A stretch of 9,829 nucleotides of DNA from Candidatus Dojkabacteria bacterium CG_4_10_14_0_2_um_filter_Dojkabacteria_WS6_41_15. GTDB lineage: Bacteria > Patescibacteriota > Dojkabacteria > GCA-002793355. Within the stretch, counting starts at the first letter, position 1. Each line of letters opens with the position of its first letter. Shown one piece after another: positions 1 through 7,844 of this stretch. Below the pieces are notes generated by a model that had not been told where the DNA came from, made no database searches, and saw nothing but the letters and a program-made list of their open reading frames with translations. Both the position numbers and the translations under genes were made by a program. The stretch covers positions 1 through 9,829 of the forward strand of contig PFQB01000013.1 of assembly GCA_002793355.1 (NCBI GenBank), in the 5' to 3' direction.

Positions 1-2178
1 GGGAGTGATGACATTATGCAAGCAGGTATGTGGATACAACGAGTCGATTTGAATAAAAATTCTGCTGCTCTTCCTTTAATTAATGCAGGAGGATCGCGCA
101 ATAGTTTTCAAGCAATGTATTCAGAGATGGAGAATATACAAGTGAATGGCACTCGCTGGAATTTTGTTTCGCGAGCATGCTTAGGAACAATGTGTGGTTC
201 GCAAAATATACGGTTAAGTTCAAGACAAATTTTCTCGGCATTGGCACTGATAAATGAGTTACCATCTTATGTGTCAATGAACGGAAATGTGAAGATAGAC
301 AAATATAGATGGGCAAGTCAGAGGAAGTGGCAGAAGGTCGGCTTTCCTGATTGTTTAGATTCCGTTGTTGGGTGTTCCGACGCAAATGTACCTGATATTG
401 CACAGACGGTTGCAGGCTCAGAAACAGCAGACCCTTCTAACTACGATTGGGCAGTGGCTACCGATTCTAATCACCTTATCTGCTTCTTGGAGGATAATCC
501 TGTTCCTACCAAGGTAGATATTTCTGGAGAGATTGTCTGTCCAGGAGACTGTGCTGCTTGTGCAAAGAAAGAGGGAGTTTTTAATGTTGCTGGAAATCCA
601 AATGTACTTACGTTTAAGTTCGGTATCTATTTTAATGATAAAGATAGCGGCCATGGAATGCAGGATGGGGAGTATTCGATTTTCTTAAGTGCCCTCGATA
701 AAGTTAGCGTACCGCTAAACAATGTAGATGTTTCCCAAAAGGGAGATAACGGTTGGGTGAAATTCGACAAAAACGGCAATCTGTGTACGGGTTCAACTTG
801 TCCAGGCAATTCCGACTTTGTACTTTTGTACGACGCGACTGCACCCCAAATTGGCCCTTATGCACAGCAAACATTTGCCGATAAAACATTACTTAACGAG
901 ACGATCGGCATTTCTGACAGCGGATCTGGAATTGGAGGGGTAACAAAGGCATTTATGGCGCGACAGGGGATGCTTGACGGGTTACCACTAGAGAATGATT
1001 TAACCTGGGCATATCATAAGGGCACGACAACACTTTTTGATGGAAAAAACACCAGAACGGCTTTGGCTGTAGGTACGACCTCAGTGAAATTGGAAGGTGG
1101 TGGTTTTAGGGCATATGATGAATTAACTGCTGGGATTTGTGCATACGACCGTGCAGGTAATATGAGCTGTGGTAATAGCACTATAGCTGGCACACCCTTC
1201 ACGTTCCTTGCCCCGTGGTTAAAAACCTCTTACGGGGATATTTACAGTGTAAAAGAGAACGATACTGCACCCTTTGGTCTAACTTTGCCAGCATCTAACG
1301 GATTGGGTCTGGAAGACAAAACGCAGGATGTATACCTCCCATTTACCAAACAGGAGTTTACTATTGGCACCGGCTATTTGTTAACAGCCAACGTCGCACC
1401 AGGGACTGGTCTTATGGGTGGATACTTTCAGGGTGGGGCCAATCACCCGCTGGGCTTTACGAATAATTATAGAGTAAGTTCTGATATTACGGGGTATATA
1501 CCCTCCCTTCCTGGTAATGAATATGCCAGATTGAAAGCGATAGCAAATTTAAATTGTGAATTGATGAATTCAGTTCCCATGGGGAGCTGTGCTAATACGG
1601 GGGCGGGAATTGGTGCAATAGGGGTAAAAGACTACAATGTAGTTACGTTAACAACTAATATTTTGCAAACGTCGCCAATAATACTACCCTTAAACTGTGT
1701 ACACGCTAATGTTATTTTTGTCGAGGAAGATATTGTAATATCACGAGAAATTGTCAAGACTGCTCCTCTGAACAATAGTGGCTGTGTCTTTGTGGTGAAA
1801 AATGGAAAAACGTTGACTATTAGAGATGTTCCGAGTGATTTTCGGGAGTATCCGCCTAACCCAGGGATACCTACGTTGGACAGATTTGACGCAGCAATTA
1901 TTGCCGAAGCTGGTGCAGCAGTAATAATAGATAAGGGAGATAAAGGTGCAACGACTCAGAGTACAGATCGTCTTGGAATTACGGGCTGGATCTATTCTGC
2001 TAATGAGTCTACAGCCCCAAAGTTCTTGAGAAATCTTGCAGAAGTCGATAATCGCAGATATCCTGCCGAATATATAAAGTATGATGTAAACCTTCTTGAT
2101 GTGCTCAGTCCTTTATTGGGCTTTAACAAGACGGCAGACATAACGTGCGGTACGTCAGGTCATGTGCTGTGCAAGTAA
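1..2178 (+). CDS. Cysteine-rich secreted surface protein, 5'-truncated by window edge
   Basis: The reading frame is open to base 1. The first in-frame ATG (base 16) gives no signal peptide, so the true start lies upstream; residues here are numbered from that ATG (720 aa). Visible modules: a Cys-rich N-terminal part (CPGDCAAC at 175-182); an Ig-like segment beginning at YDATAPQIG (272) and ending near CAYDRAGNMSC (375-385), the style of bacterial Ig/cadherin-like repeats; a short PWLKTSYGDIYS block (400-411); and a C-terminal part with short hydrophobic beta-strand repeats (about 560-600), GWIYSAN (657-663) and DVLSPLLG near 700, which resembles the beta-helix-like C-termini of large CPR surface proteins. 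Eighteen cysteines, most in close pairs, suggest disulfides outside the cell. No C-terminal membrane anchor or sortase signal is seen. Role is inferred to be cell-surface or adhesive; no catalytic motif was recognised. Confidence 0.8.
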   Translation, partial: GSDDIMQAGMWIQRVDLNKNSAALPLINAGGSRNSFQAMYSEMENIQVNGTRWNFVSRACLGTMCGSQNIRLSSRQIFSALALINELPSYVSMNGNVKIDKYRWASQRKWQKVGFPDCLDSVVGCSDANVPDIAQTVAGSETADPSNYDWAVATDSNHLICFLEDNPVPTKVDISGEIVCPGDCAACAKKEGVFNVAGNPNVLTFKFGIYFNDKDSGHGMQDGEYSIFLSALDKVSVPLNNVDVSQKGDNGWVKFDKNGNLCTGSTCPGNSDFVLLYDATAPQIGPYAQQTFADKTLLNETIGISDSGSGIGGVTKAFMARQGMLDGLPLENDLTWAYHKGTTTLFDGKNTRTALAVGTTSVKLEGGGFRAYDELTAGICAYDRAGNMSCGNSTIAGTPFTFLAPWLKTSYGDIYSVKENDTAPFGLTLPASNGLGLEDKTQDVYLPFTKQEFTIGTGYLLTANVAPGTGLMGGYFQGGANHPLGFTNNYRVSSDITGYIPSLPGNEYARLKAIANLNCELMNSVPMGSCANTGAGIGAIGVKDYNVVTLTTNILQTSPIILPLNCVHANVIFVEEDIVISREIVKTAPLNNSGCVFVVKNGKTLTIRDVPSDFREYPPNPGIPTLDRFDAAIIAEAGAAVIIDKGDKGATTQSTDRLGITGWIYSANESTAPKFLRNLAEVDNRRYPAEYIKYDVNLLDVLSPLLGFNKTADITCGTSGHVLCK

Positions 2179-2199
2179 AAATGCTGAAAATTACTCATC

Positions 2200-2208
2200 T
2201 GGTATAAT
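2200..2208 (+). promoter_or_regulatory. Extended -10 promoter for the membrane-protein operon
   Basis: TGG directly precedes a perfect TATAAT (2203-2208), matching the extended -10 form TGnTATAAT. No good -35 is seen 16-18 bp upstream. The last T of the box is only 5 nt from the ATG at 2214, so transcription should start at or next to the A of the start codon, giving a leaderless mRNA. No Shine-Dalgarno sequence is present. Confidence 0.65.
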
Positions 2209-2213
2209 TCCAT

Positions 2214-3386
2214 ATGTCCGAAGAAACCGAAACTAAAGAGGTAATTATTGCAACACCAATAGATTCAGATACCACTCCAACTGAACCACCCGGTCTATCA
2301 GACAATTCTACTGACCCAGGAAGATATTCAAGATTTATTACGGGTGTTGTCATGCTTGTTATTTTGCTTGTACTTGTTGGTGGTGTTCTGGCAATTACAG
2401 CACCGGCGACTTTTTCTGCTGTAATTAATGCTTTTTGGCTATTTATGTTTTGTTTAGTTCTCCTCTTCCTGGTTCTTGGTGTGTTAATTATGGTGGGTTT
2501 GAAAAACCAGGTGAAGCAAATACTTGATATCTTTGTTGAGGGGACGTTGTCTATTGTCGATATCATGAACTTTTTCAAACTAGCATTTAACTTTATTATT
2601 GATGTTTTAAAACAAGCCGTATACTTTTTGATTCCATTCGTTTCCTATTTGTTGGGAGCGCTTATATATTTTGTCCTGTTGTATGCGTATAAATGGGTTG
2701 GTAAAACGTACGATGTGACGTTATTCACCGTTGTACTCGCAACCGTTTTGGTTGTAGCAACTGGAATGTTAAATAGGCGATCAAAGGCCGAAGGCAAGGT
2801 AGAATTAGAATGGGGGCGTAAAGTTCAACTACGGTTTAAGGATCTTTTTGGAGATGCCCTAGAAATTGTACTTTTTGTATTCTTCTTAACAATGGATAGT
2901 AAGAACTTATTTTTTCTGCCTAAAGAATTAAATATTGAAATTCGTGCAGTGTTCAACGATTATAATTTTATGATTGGAGGTTGGACTTTTGACGCAAGCA
3001 TTTACAACACCTTAACGTTGGTAATAGCAGCAGTCGGATTTGAAGTAATGAGGTTTTTAATGCGAATTGTTGCTGCAGGTTTTTCATTCTATAAAGAAAT
3101 TAATTCGTATGTTGGGGATGGTAATCAGAAGATATCCGGGGCGGCTCAGATCAAATGGGCGTTAAGGCAGAGCTTTGAGGTTCACAAAGACGATGTGATT
3201 CGGTTTATTACATATACAACGTTCATAGTATTTGTATTTCTTGCTTTTCCTCGGCTTAAATTGTTGGCTATGGCGGTTGCGAGCTTGACCGCATTGGTTA
3301 TGGATTTAGCTATGCAAGACCGACTAGTAATCAAAAGAGGCAACGATTTATTTACTAAGATTGTATCGTCACTCTTTAAGGTGTAG
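2214..3386 (+). CDS. Polytopic membrane protein of unknown family
   Basis: The 390-residue protein has an acidic, Thr/Pro-rich N-terminus (1-40), then hydrophobic stretches at about 43-63, 71-95, 131-157, 166-184, 212-228, 264-290 and 332-365, which suggests seven or eight membrane helices. A charged cytoplasm-like loop lies at about 188-210 (RRSKAEGKVELEWGRKVQLR) and another at 293-330. No transporter, enzyme or secretion motif was recognised, so no function is assigned. The start is fixed by the TATAAT box just upstream and the lack of any alternative with a leader. It is followed after 2 nt by the RNHCP zinc-ribbon gene, so the two are almost certainly co-transcribed. A role in the envelope is an inference from topology alone. 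Confidence 0.85.
   Translation: MSEETETKEVIIATPIDSDTTPTEPPGLSDNSTDPGRYSRFITGVVMLVILLVLVGGVLAITAPATFSAVINAFWLFMFCLVLLFLVLGVLIMVGLKNQVKQILDIFVEGTLSIVDIMNFFKLAFNFIIDVLKQAVYFLIPFVSYLLGALIYFVLLYAYKWVGKTYDVTLFTVVLATVLVVATGMLNRRSKAEGKVELEWGRKVQLRFKDLFGDALEIVLFVFFLTMDSKNLFFLPKELNIEIRAVFNDYNFMIGGWTFDASIYNTLTLVIAAVGFEVMRFLMRIVAAGFSFYKEINSYVGDGNQKISGAAQIKWALRQSFEVHKDDVIRFITYTTFIVFVFLAFPRLKLLAMAVASLTALVMDLAMQDRLVIKRGNDLFTKIVSSLFKV
3379..3383 (+). promoter_or_regulatory. Shine-Dalgarno site of the RNHCP gene
   Basis: AGGTG lies 5 nt before the ATG at 3389 and inside the last codons of the upstream gene. It is the clearest ribosome-binding site in the window. It shows that internal operon genes can use SD pairing here, while the first gene of the same operon appears leaderless. 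Confidence 0.5.
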
Positions 3387-3388
3387 CT

Positions 3389-3697
3389 ATGGCACAAGAG
3401 GATTTCGTTAAACGAAACGATTGTTTCGTTTGTGAACATTGCGGAGCGAAAGTATCGCCAGCAAAGAAAACATCGCGAAATCATTGTCCGACTTGTTTGT
3501 ATTCAAAGCATGTGGACATTGTACCAGGCGATCGGATGGAAGTGTGCCAGGGGTTGATGAAACCAGTCGATTATGAATACAAACAGGGCACAGTGGAGAT
3601 TCAGTTCAGATGTATAAAGTGCGGAAAATCTGGTGTAAATAAAGCAGCCTCTGACGATACGCTTGACGAATTGTTATCGATGAAAGTGCAGGGTTAA
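3389..3697 (+). CDS. RNHCP domain zinc-ribbon protein
   Basis: The 102-residue protein carries the signature that names the RNHCP family: RNHCPTCLYSKHVD (30-43), followed by PGDR (46-49) and CQGLMKP (53-59). Cysteine pairs C15/C18 and C33/C36 look like a zinc ribbon, and C53 with C75/C78 may form a second metal or structural site. Full family length is present, so the gene appears intact. The molecular function of RNHCP proteins is not established; nucleic-acid or protein binding is plausible for a zinc ribbon of this size but is not shown by the sequence. It sits 2 nt after the membrane-protein gene with an AGGTG ribosome site, so it is translated from the same mRNA. It ends 44 nt before recA, which has its own TATAAT. 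Confidence 0.88.
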   Translation: MAQEDFVKRNDCFVCEHCGAKVSPAKKTSRNHCPTCLYSKHVDIVPGDRMEVCQGLMKPVDYEYKQGTVEIQFRCIKCGKSGVNKAASDDTLDELLSMKVQG

Positions 3698-3707
3698 TAA
3701 GGTAGGG

Positions 3708-3713
3708 TATAAT
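3708..3713 (+). promoter_or_regulatory. -10 box for recA-recJ
   Basis: A perfect TATAAT lies 28 nt before the recA ATG, predicting a start near 3720 and a leader of about 22 nt. It has no TGn extension and no convincing -35. No SD is seen next to the ATG; the only AGGA (3714-3717) is too far away. No canonical LexA box of either the CTG-N10-CAG or GAAC-N4-GTTC type is visible here. Confidence 0.55.
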
Positions 3714-3741
3714 AGGAACAAGTAAGTTTGCATATTATCAA

Positions 3742-4815
3742 ATGGCAAAATTCAAGAAAAAAAACAGTGCAGCAGAAGATACTCAGACAGAGGAGCCCGT
3801 AGTACCAGCAGTTGCTTCGTCGCAACATATGAGCACTGAGGATAAACAAAAGATAATTGATGCCGCAATGACCATGATTGAGAAAAAGTTCGGTGATGGA
3901 AGTATCATGCGATTGGGTTCGAAGAAACGTTTAGCAGTCGAAGTGATTTCAACTGGAGCGTTATCATTAGATGCAGCACTGGGTGTTGGTGGAGTACCTC
4001 GTGGGCGCTGTATGGAGATTTATGGTCCAGAAGCATCAGGGAAAACGACACTTGCTTTAAGCATTATTGCAGAAGCTCAAAGAAAAGGCGGGAAAGCAGC
4101 GTTTATCGATGCAGAACATGCGTTAGATCCAGGGTATGCAAAAAAGATTGGTGTTGACGTGAATGATTTATATGTTTCCCAGCCAGATTTTGGCGAACAA
4201 GCACTAGATATTCTAGAAACTCTTATTCGATCAGGTGCCTTTGACGTAATTGTTATAGATTCTGTAGCAGCCTTAGTACCAAAGGCAGAAGTTGATGGTG
4301 AAATGGGTGATGTTCATATGGGGTTGCAAGCACGTCTTATGTCGCAGGCTTTGCGGAAAATTACGCCGCTTACAGCTAAATCGAACACCGTGGTTATCTT
4401 CTTGAATCAACTCAGAATCAATCTTGGGGTAAAATTTGGAAACCCTGAAACAACAACGGGTGGGAATGCCCTAAAATTCTATTGTAGTTTGCGACTGGAT
4501 ATTCGCCGCAGAGAAGAGATTACCAAGAACGGGGAGTTACTTGGGCACACACGTGAAGTGAAGATAGTGAAGAATAAAGTCGCGCCCCCGTTTCGTAATG
4601 CGTTTTTTGACATTCGCTTTGCCTCTGGGATAGACAAGGTGAGTAGTATATTTGAAGCCGGAGTAAAATACGGATGTATCGATCAAGCTGGGGCCTGGTA
4701 TAGTATCGATGGCGAAAAAATCGGGCAAGGGAAAGAAGCAGTTGTGGACTATTTGCGTGATCATCCAGAAGTGCAAGAAAAGATTAAAAAAGTAGTTCTG
4801 GAAAAAGTACTATAA
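3742..4815 (+). CDS. recA: RecA recombinase
   Basis: RecA forms ATP-dependent filaments on single-stranded DNA and drives homology search and strand exchange; it also promotes LexA-type self-cleavage where such a repressor exists. The protein has 357 residues. Walker A is GPEASGKTT (95-103) with K101; the catalytic glutamate is E125 in FIDAEHALD; Walker B is VIVIDSVAAL with D173; the L2 region reads FGNPETTTGGNALKF; and GAWYS is in the C-terminal domain. These sit a constant 29 residues later than in E. coli RecA because of a Lys-rich, low-complexity N-terminal extension. The acidic C-terminal tail of E. coli RecA is missing; the protein ends basic (EKVL). There is no intein. It is followed after 6 nt by recJ, so both are likely expressed together. 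Confidence 0.98.
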   Translation: MAKFKKKNSAAEDTQTEEPVVPAVASSQHMSTEDKQKIIDAAMTMIEKKFGDGSIMRLGSKKRLAVEVISTGALSLDAALGVGGVPRGRCMEIYGPEASGKTTLALSIIAEAQRKGGKAAFIDAEHALDPGYAKKIGVDVNDLYVSQPDFGEQALDILETLIRSGAFDVIVIDSVAALVPKAEVDGEMGDVHMGLQARLMSQALRKITPLTAKSNTVVIFLNQLRINLGVKFGNPETTTGGNALKFYCSLRLDIRRREEITKNGELLGHTREVKIVKNKVAPPFRNAFFDIRFASGIDKVSSIFEAGVKYGCIDQAGAWYSIDGEKIGQGKEAVVDYLRDHPEVQEKIKKVVLEKVL

Positions 4816-4821
4816 AAGCGC

Positions 4822-6519
4822 ATGAAAGAATTTGTGCTGAGGAAAGAGCCTTCTGAGAAAAAACTTGAGCCTCTGAAAGCGTTGTTGGGTAGTCGATCAC
4901 TTGCTTTGGTGTGCTGGAATCGAGGCTTAAAAACGCTAAAAGATATCGAGCAATTTACGAGCGATCAGCCACTGTTAGCGTCTTCTGAACTTTATGATGT
5001 TGATGGCGTATATCGATTGCTTGTAAAACACAAGAAGTTGAACTCCAAGATAGTAGTTTACGGTGATTATGATGCTGATGGCGCTGTTGCAGGCGCTGTA
5101 TTGTGGCGATTCCTTGCAAAGACTCTTAAAGTTAATGCAACGGTGTACATACCCGATAGGCACGAAGAAGGGTATGGGCTTAATCGACAAGCATTAGATA
5201 CTTTAGCAAAGTCTGGTGTTGGGTTAGTCATAACGGTTGATTGCGGTATTAGAGATTCTGCAATTATTGCCGGGATTATGGCCTCATATCCCATTGATAT
5301 TATCGTAACTGATCATCATCAGCCTAGTGGCGAATTACCCAAAACAGTTGTCGTTCATCCGTTATATCCCGGGCATGAATCAAAAAACAGGTTCACTTCG
5401 GGCGGAGTAGTTGCCTGGAAAGTGGTTCGCTATTTGGAAGATAAATTTTCGTTTTCACACGAATATTCAGATAGTGTCGTTGATTTGGTAGGAATATCTT
5501 TGGTTACCGACATGATGCCTTTAATTGGCGAAAACAGAGAGATACTCAAAAGGGCCATACGTAAAATGCGAAGCTCACCTTCGTTAGGAACAAAGGTTTT
5601 AGCAGAAATAACACAAGTGCCTGTCGAAGATCTCTCCACCTATCATCTTGGTTTTGTTTTAGGCCCTAGACTGAATGCAAGTGGAAGAATTGGAAATCAA
5701 TACACGAGTGTTAGGCTATTAAGCACGGATTCACTTTTTCAGGCGAGAAAATACGCACAGGAAGTTCACGAAATCAATGTGACGAGGCAAGCGTTGACCA
5801 AGTCGATGTTAGAGGCAGCAGAGGCAACAAGAGTAATTGTTTCTCAAAAAATTGCTATTGCGTCGGGTGAAGGTTGGGAAGATGGAATAATTGGTCTGGT
5901 CGCAGGGAAATTGATGAATAGTCTAGGGCTACCTGCCATAGCAGTGTCTATCGATTCAGCAAAAGGTATTGCGAAAGGTTCAGCTAGAAGTTTTGGTGAT
6001 TTCAATATTACGGGTTTCTTCTCAGGATTTCCAGATATTTTTGAACGTTTTGGTGGTCACAGCAATGCGGCAGGATTTACGTTGAAAAGTACTGATATTC
6101 AAATTCTACTTACTGCTATTTCTACTGAAATCGAAGCGAAATATTCCACATATATTCCTGTAAACAGGCAATTTGTCGATTCAGTGGTTTCGAGGTCAGA
6201 ACTAACAGAACATTTTTTTGAAATGCTGTCAAAACTAGAACCTTTTGGACAAGCGAACCTGCCCCCAATATTTGCCGTAAAAGGCAAAATCGCTCAGTTT
6301 TCTTTGATAGGGCAGCAAGGAAATCATGTGCGAATTGAACTAGAAACGGAAGACGGTACCCTTAAAGCAATGGCCTTTGATGGTTTAAAATATTTGAAAA
6401 AATTAGAGCAAGGAGTTCAGGTTGTGTTAGTCGGCAAGCCAAAACTAAATGAATACAATGGCCGAAGAGAATTGACGTTCTTTGTAGAAGATGTGGTCAC
6501 AAATTTGGACAATGAATGA
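4822..6519 (+). CDS. recJ: Single-stranded-DNA-specific 5'-3' exonuclease RecJ
   Basis: RecJ degrades single-stranded DNA 5' to 3' in recombination and mismatch or base-excision repair. The 565-residue length is typical. DHH phosphoesterase motifs are complete: GDYDADG (81-87), VDCG (139-142), TDHH (163-166) and the aspartate D230 in VTDMMPL. The linker has GPRLNASGRI (281-290). The DHHA1 domain has GWEDGIIGLVAGK (351-363), a GSARSFGDFN motif and FGGHSNAAG (410-418). The last roughly 110 residues fit the OB-fold DNA-binding domain. All metal ligands expected for an active Mn/Mg exonuclease are present. It starts 6 nt after the recA stop with no clear SD, which suggests coupling to recA translation. 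It ends 24 nt from the convergent minus-strand gene, with no obvious terminator between them. Confidence 0.97.
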   Translation: MKEFVLRKEPSEKKLEPLKALLGSRSLALVCWNRGLKTLKDIEQFTSDQPLLASSELYDVDGVYRLLVKHKKLNSKIVVYGDYDADGAVAGAVLWRFLAKTLKVNATVYIPDRHEEGYGLNRQALDTLAKSGVGLVITVDCGIRDSAIIAGIMASYPIDIIVTDHHQPSGELPKTVVVHPLYPGHESKNRFTSGGVVAWKVVRYLEDKFSFSHEYSDSVVDLVGISLVTDMMPLIGENREILKRAIRKMRSSPSLGTKVLAEITQVPVEDLSTYHLGFVLGPRLNASGRIGNQYTSVRLLSTDSLFQARKYAQEVHEINVTRQALTKSMLEAAEATRVIVSQKIAIASGEGWEDGIIGLVAGKLMNSLGLPAIAVSIDSAKGIAKGSARSFGDFNITGFFSGFPDIFERFGGHSNAAGFTLKSTDIQILLTAISTEIEAKYSTYIPVNRQFVDSVVSRSELTEHFFEMLSKLEPFGQANLPPIFAVKGKIAQFSLIGQQGNHVRIELETEDGTLKAMAFDGLKYLKKLEQGVQVVLVGKPKLNEYNGRRELTFFVEDVVTNLDNE

Positions 6520-6543
6520 CCATAGGCATAATCCAAGCAACAG

Positions 6544-7779
6544 TTATTTTGTTGGAATGGCGTAATCGATAGCCGGAACGTAAATCGCGATTTCACCTTT
6601 CGCCCCGTTCTGGAAAATCGCTTGTCCAGTCGCTACATATATTGGTTGCAAATAAGGCTGAATGTCAGTGGTTTCGTAATAGGCAAGTTCTAAATTATAA
6701 AGGTTTATTACGGAAAGCGGTGTTGAGGTCTTTGGGTTCAATGGGTCACTTGCACCTTCCGTTAGGTATACAATCTTTCCTCCGCCTTGCTGAATCATTG
6801 TAATAGCTGCAGATGGGGGTTTAATTAAATATGTTCCGCATGGTGTGTCTTCGACATTCCAGTTGTTGTAAATAATCTGCTGCAATCCATAAGCGGCACT
6901 ACCGCCCTGATCACGCATATATATTTGCATGTTTGAGGTTGTAGGTGTTTTTCCTACTCTTCTAACGACAATCTCAGTGTATTTTACAGAGTTACTTAGA
7001 CTCTTTCGTTGTTCTGAGACAAAGGCGGTAAAGTTTACTCGGCCAGTCGGAATATTAAGTGGATTTAAAATTGCTTGATCGTAAAGGAGAAGTTGATTTG
7101 TTTTTTGAAAATCGACGCGAACCAGCTGAGCTTTCTCCATCGAGTCAACTACTACGGGAACATCTTTAGCCATTACTACCGGGTAGGCAAAAGATTTTCC
7201 ATTAGCAAATTCAGAGGTAAATAAGCCAAGAGCGCGCAGGTAGTTTGCCGCCTGCTCTGGGGCTCGATAAATGGAGGGAAGTTTCTGATTCGGAATCGTG
7301 GGTAATGCCGTGTTTAATCGCGAATAGGTAAAATTGAAGGTATTAGTATTAAAAACTAATTTAGACTTGAGGAACGAATTGTTCCAGGTGTACAGTGTCG
7401 AGCCAGGGGTGTGAATGACCGGTGTTGAAAAGTCCAGGCTTTTTGCTAACGCAATAGCCATATCTCTTGTGCTGAACTTTTCGCCGGCAATATCGATAGC
7501 GTACACATATGCAATTAATGGAACTTTTGAGTTTGGTAGAGAGGGAGCTAATGCTTCGACTTGCCATATTGCACCTTCCGCTGCCACACCTTTTTGTACT
7601 TCGATATCGATTTCGGGTAAAGCACCACATTTGTTGTCAGGAATAAATACCTGATCTACCTTCCAATTGATCTTCTTGTAATACTGAACTCCGTAATAAC
7701 CGCCGACGATAAGTACAACAAATACTATTGCAAACTTTGAGAAGATTTTTGTCCAAAATACGGTTTCTGTTAGTGTCAT
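6544..7779 (-). CDS. Membrane-anchored extracytoplasmic protein, family not recognised
   Basis: The 411-residue protein has a short cytoplasmic N-terminus, one hydrophobic helix (about 14-33, KFAIVFVVLIVGGYYG) and then about 375 residues expected outside the membrane. Only two cysteines occur in the outer part (C51, C314), so one disulfide is possible. The helix is followed by YKK rather than by a signal-peptidase site, so it is more likely an anchor than a cleaved signal. Features include RAPEQAANYLRALGLF (172-187) and a C-terminal PYLQPIYVATGQA...IYVPAID block. That last block faintly recalls PepSY/YycI-type extracytoplasmic regulators, but this is too weak for a name. The gene stands alone, convergent with recJ and divergent from gltX, 65 bp from the preferred gltX start. 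Function is unknown. Confidence 0.85.
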   Translation of the reverse strand: MTLTETVFWTKIFSKFAIVFVVLIVGGYYGVQYYKKINWKVDQVFIPDNKCGALPEIDIEVQKGVAAEGAIWQVEALAPSLPNSKVPLIAYVYAIDIAGEKFSTRDMAIALAKSLDFSTPVIHTPGSTLYTWNNSFLKSKLVFNTNTFNFTYSRLNTALPTIPNQKLPSIYRAPEQAANYLRALGLFTSEFANGKSFAYPVVMAKDVPVVVDSMEKAQLVRVDFQKTNQLLLYDQAILNPLNIPTGRVNFTAFVSEQRKSLSNSVKYTEIVVRRVGKTPTTSNMQIYMRDQGGSAAYGLQQIIYNNWNVEDTPCGTYLIKPPSAAITMIQQGGGKIVYLTEGASDPLNPKTSTPLSVINLYNLELAYYETTDIQPYLQPIYVATGQAIFQNGAKGEIAIYVPAIDYAIPTK

Positions 7780-7784
7780 GAGTT

Positions 7785-7793
7785 TGATATAAT
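7785..7793 (+). promoter_or_regulatory. Extended -10 promoter for gltX
   Basis: TGA followed by a perfect TATAAT (7788-7793) gives TGnTATAAT, the same arrangement as at 2200-2208. The predicted start is near 7800, giving a leader of about 24 or 45 nt depending on the gltX start chosen. There is no convincing -35; that region lies inside the divergent gene. Confidence 0.6.
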
Positions 7794-7814
7794 GAACCTA
7801 TTGAATTGATTGTA

Positions 7815-7841
7815 TCAGAAGTAATGTCATCTGTCAGAAGT
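7815..7841 (+). repeat. Duplicated TCAGAAGT element before two possible gltX starts
   Basis: TCAGAAGT occurs at 7815-7822 and again at 7834-7841. Each copy is followed within 1-3 nt by an in-frame ATG (7824 and 7845). AGAAG differs from AGGAG by one base, so either copy could be a weak ribosome site for a start further on, and they leave the true start ambiguous. Confidence 0.5.
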
Positions 7842-7844
7842 GAT

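Noticed and set aside
3716..3730. AAC/GTT dyad near the recA transcription start as a LexA box
   Set aside because: The half-sites AAC and GTT are 6 nt apart, not 4 as in the Gram-positive GAAC-N4-GTTC box, and the flanks do not match, so it is probably chance.
6538..6554. Hairpin CAACA-gttattt-TGTTG at the recJ / minus-strand gene junction as a bidirectional terminator
   Set aside because: The stem is only 5 bp with AT-rich pairs and no T-run follows in either direction.
7780..7795. Minus-strand -10 (TATATC or CATTAT) for the anchored-protein gene
   Set aside because: Only 4 of 6 matches each, and they are simply the reverse complement of the gltX -10 region. A divergent promoter is likely but cannot be placed.
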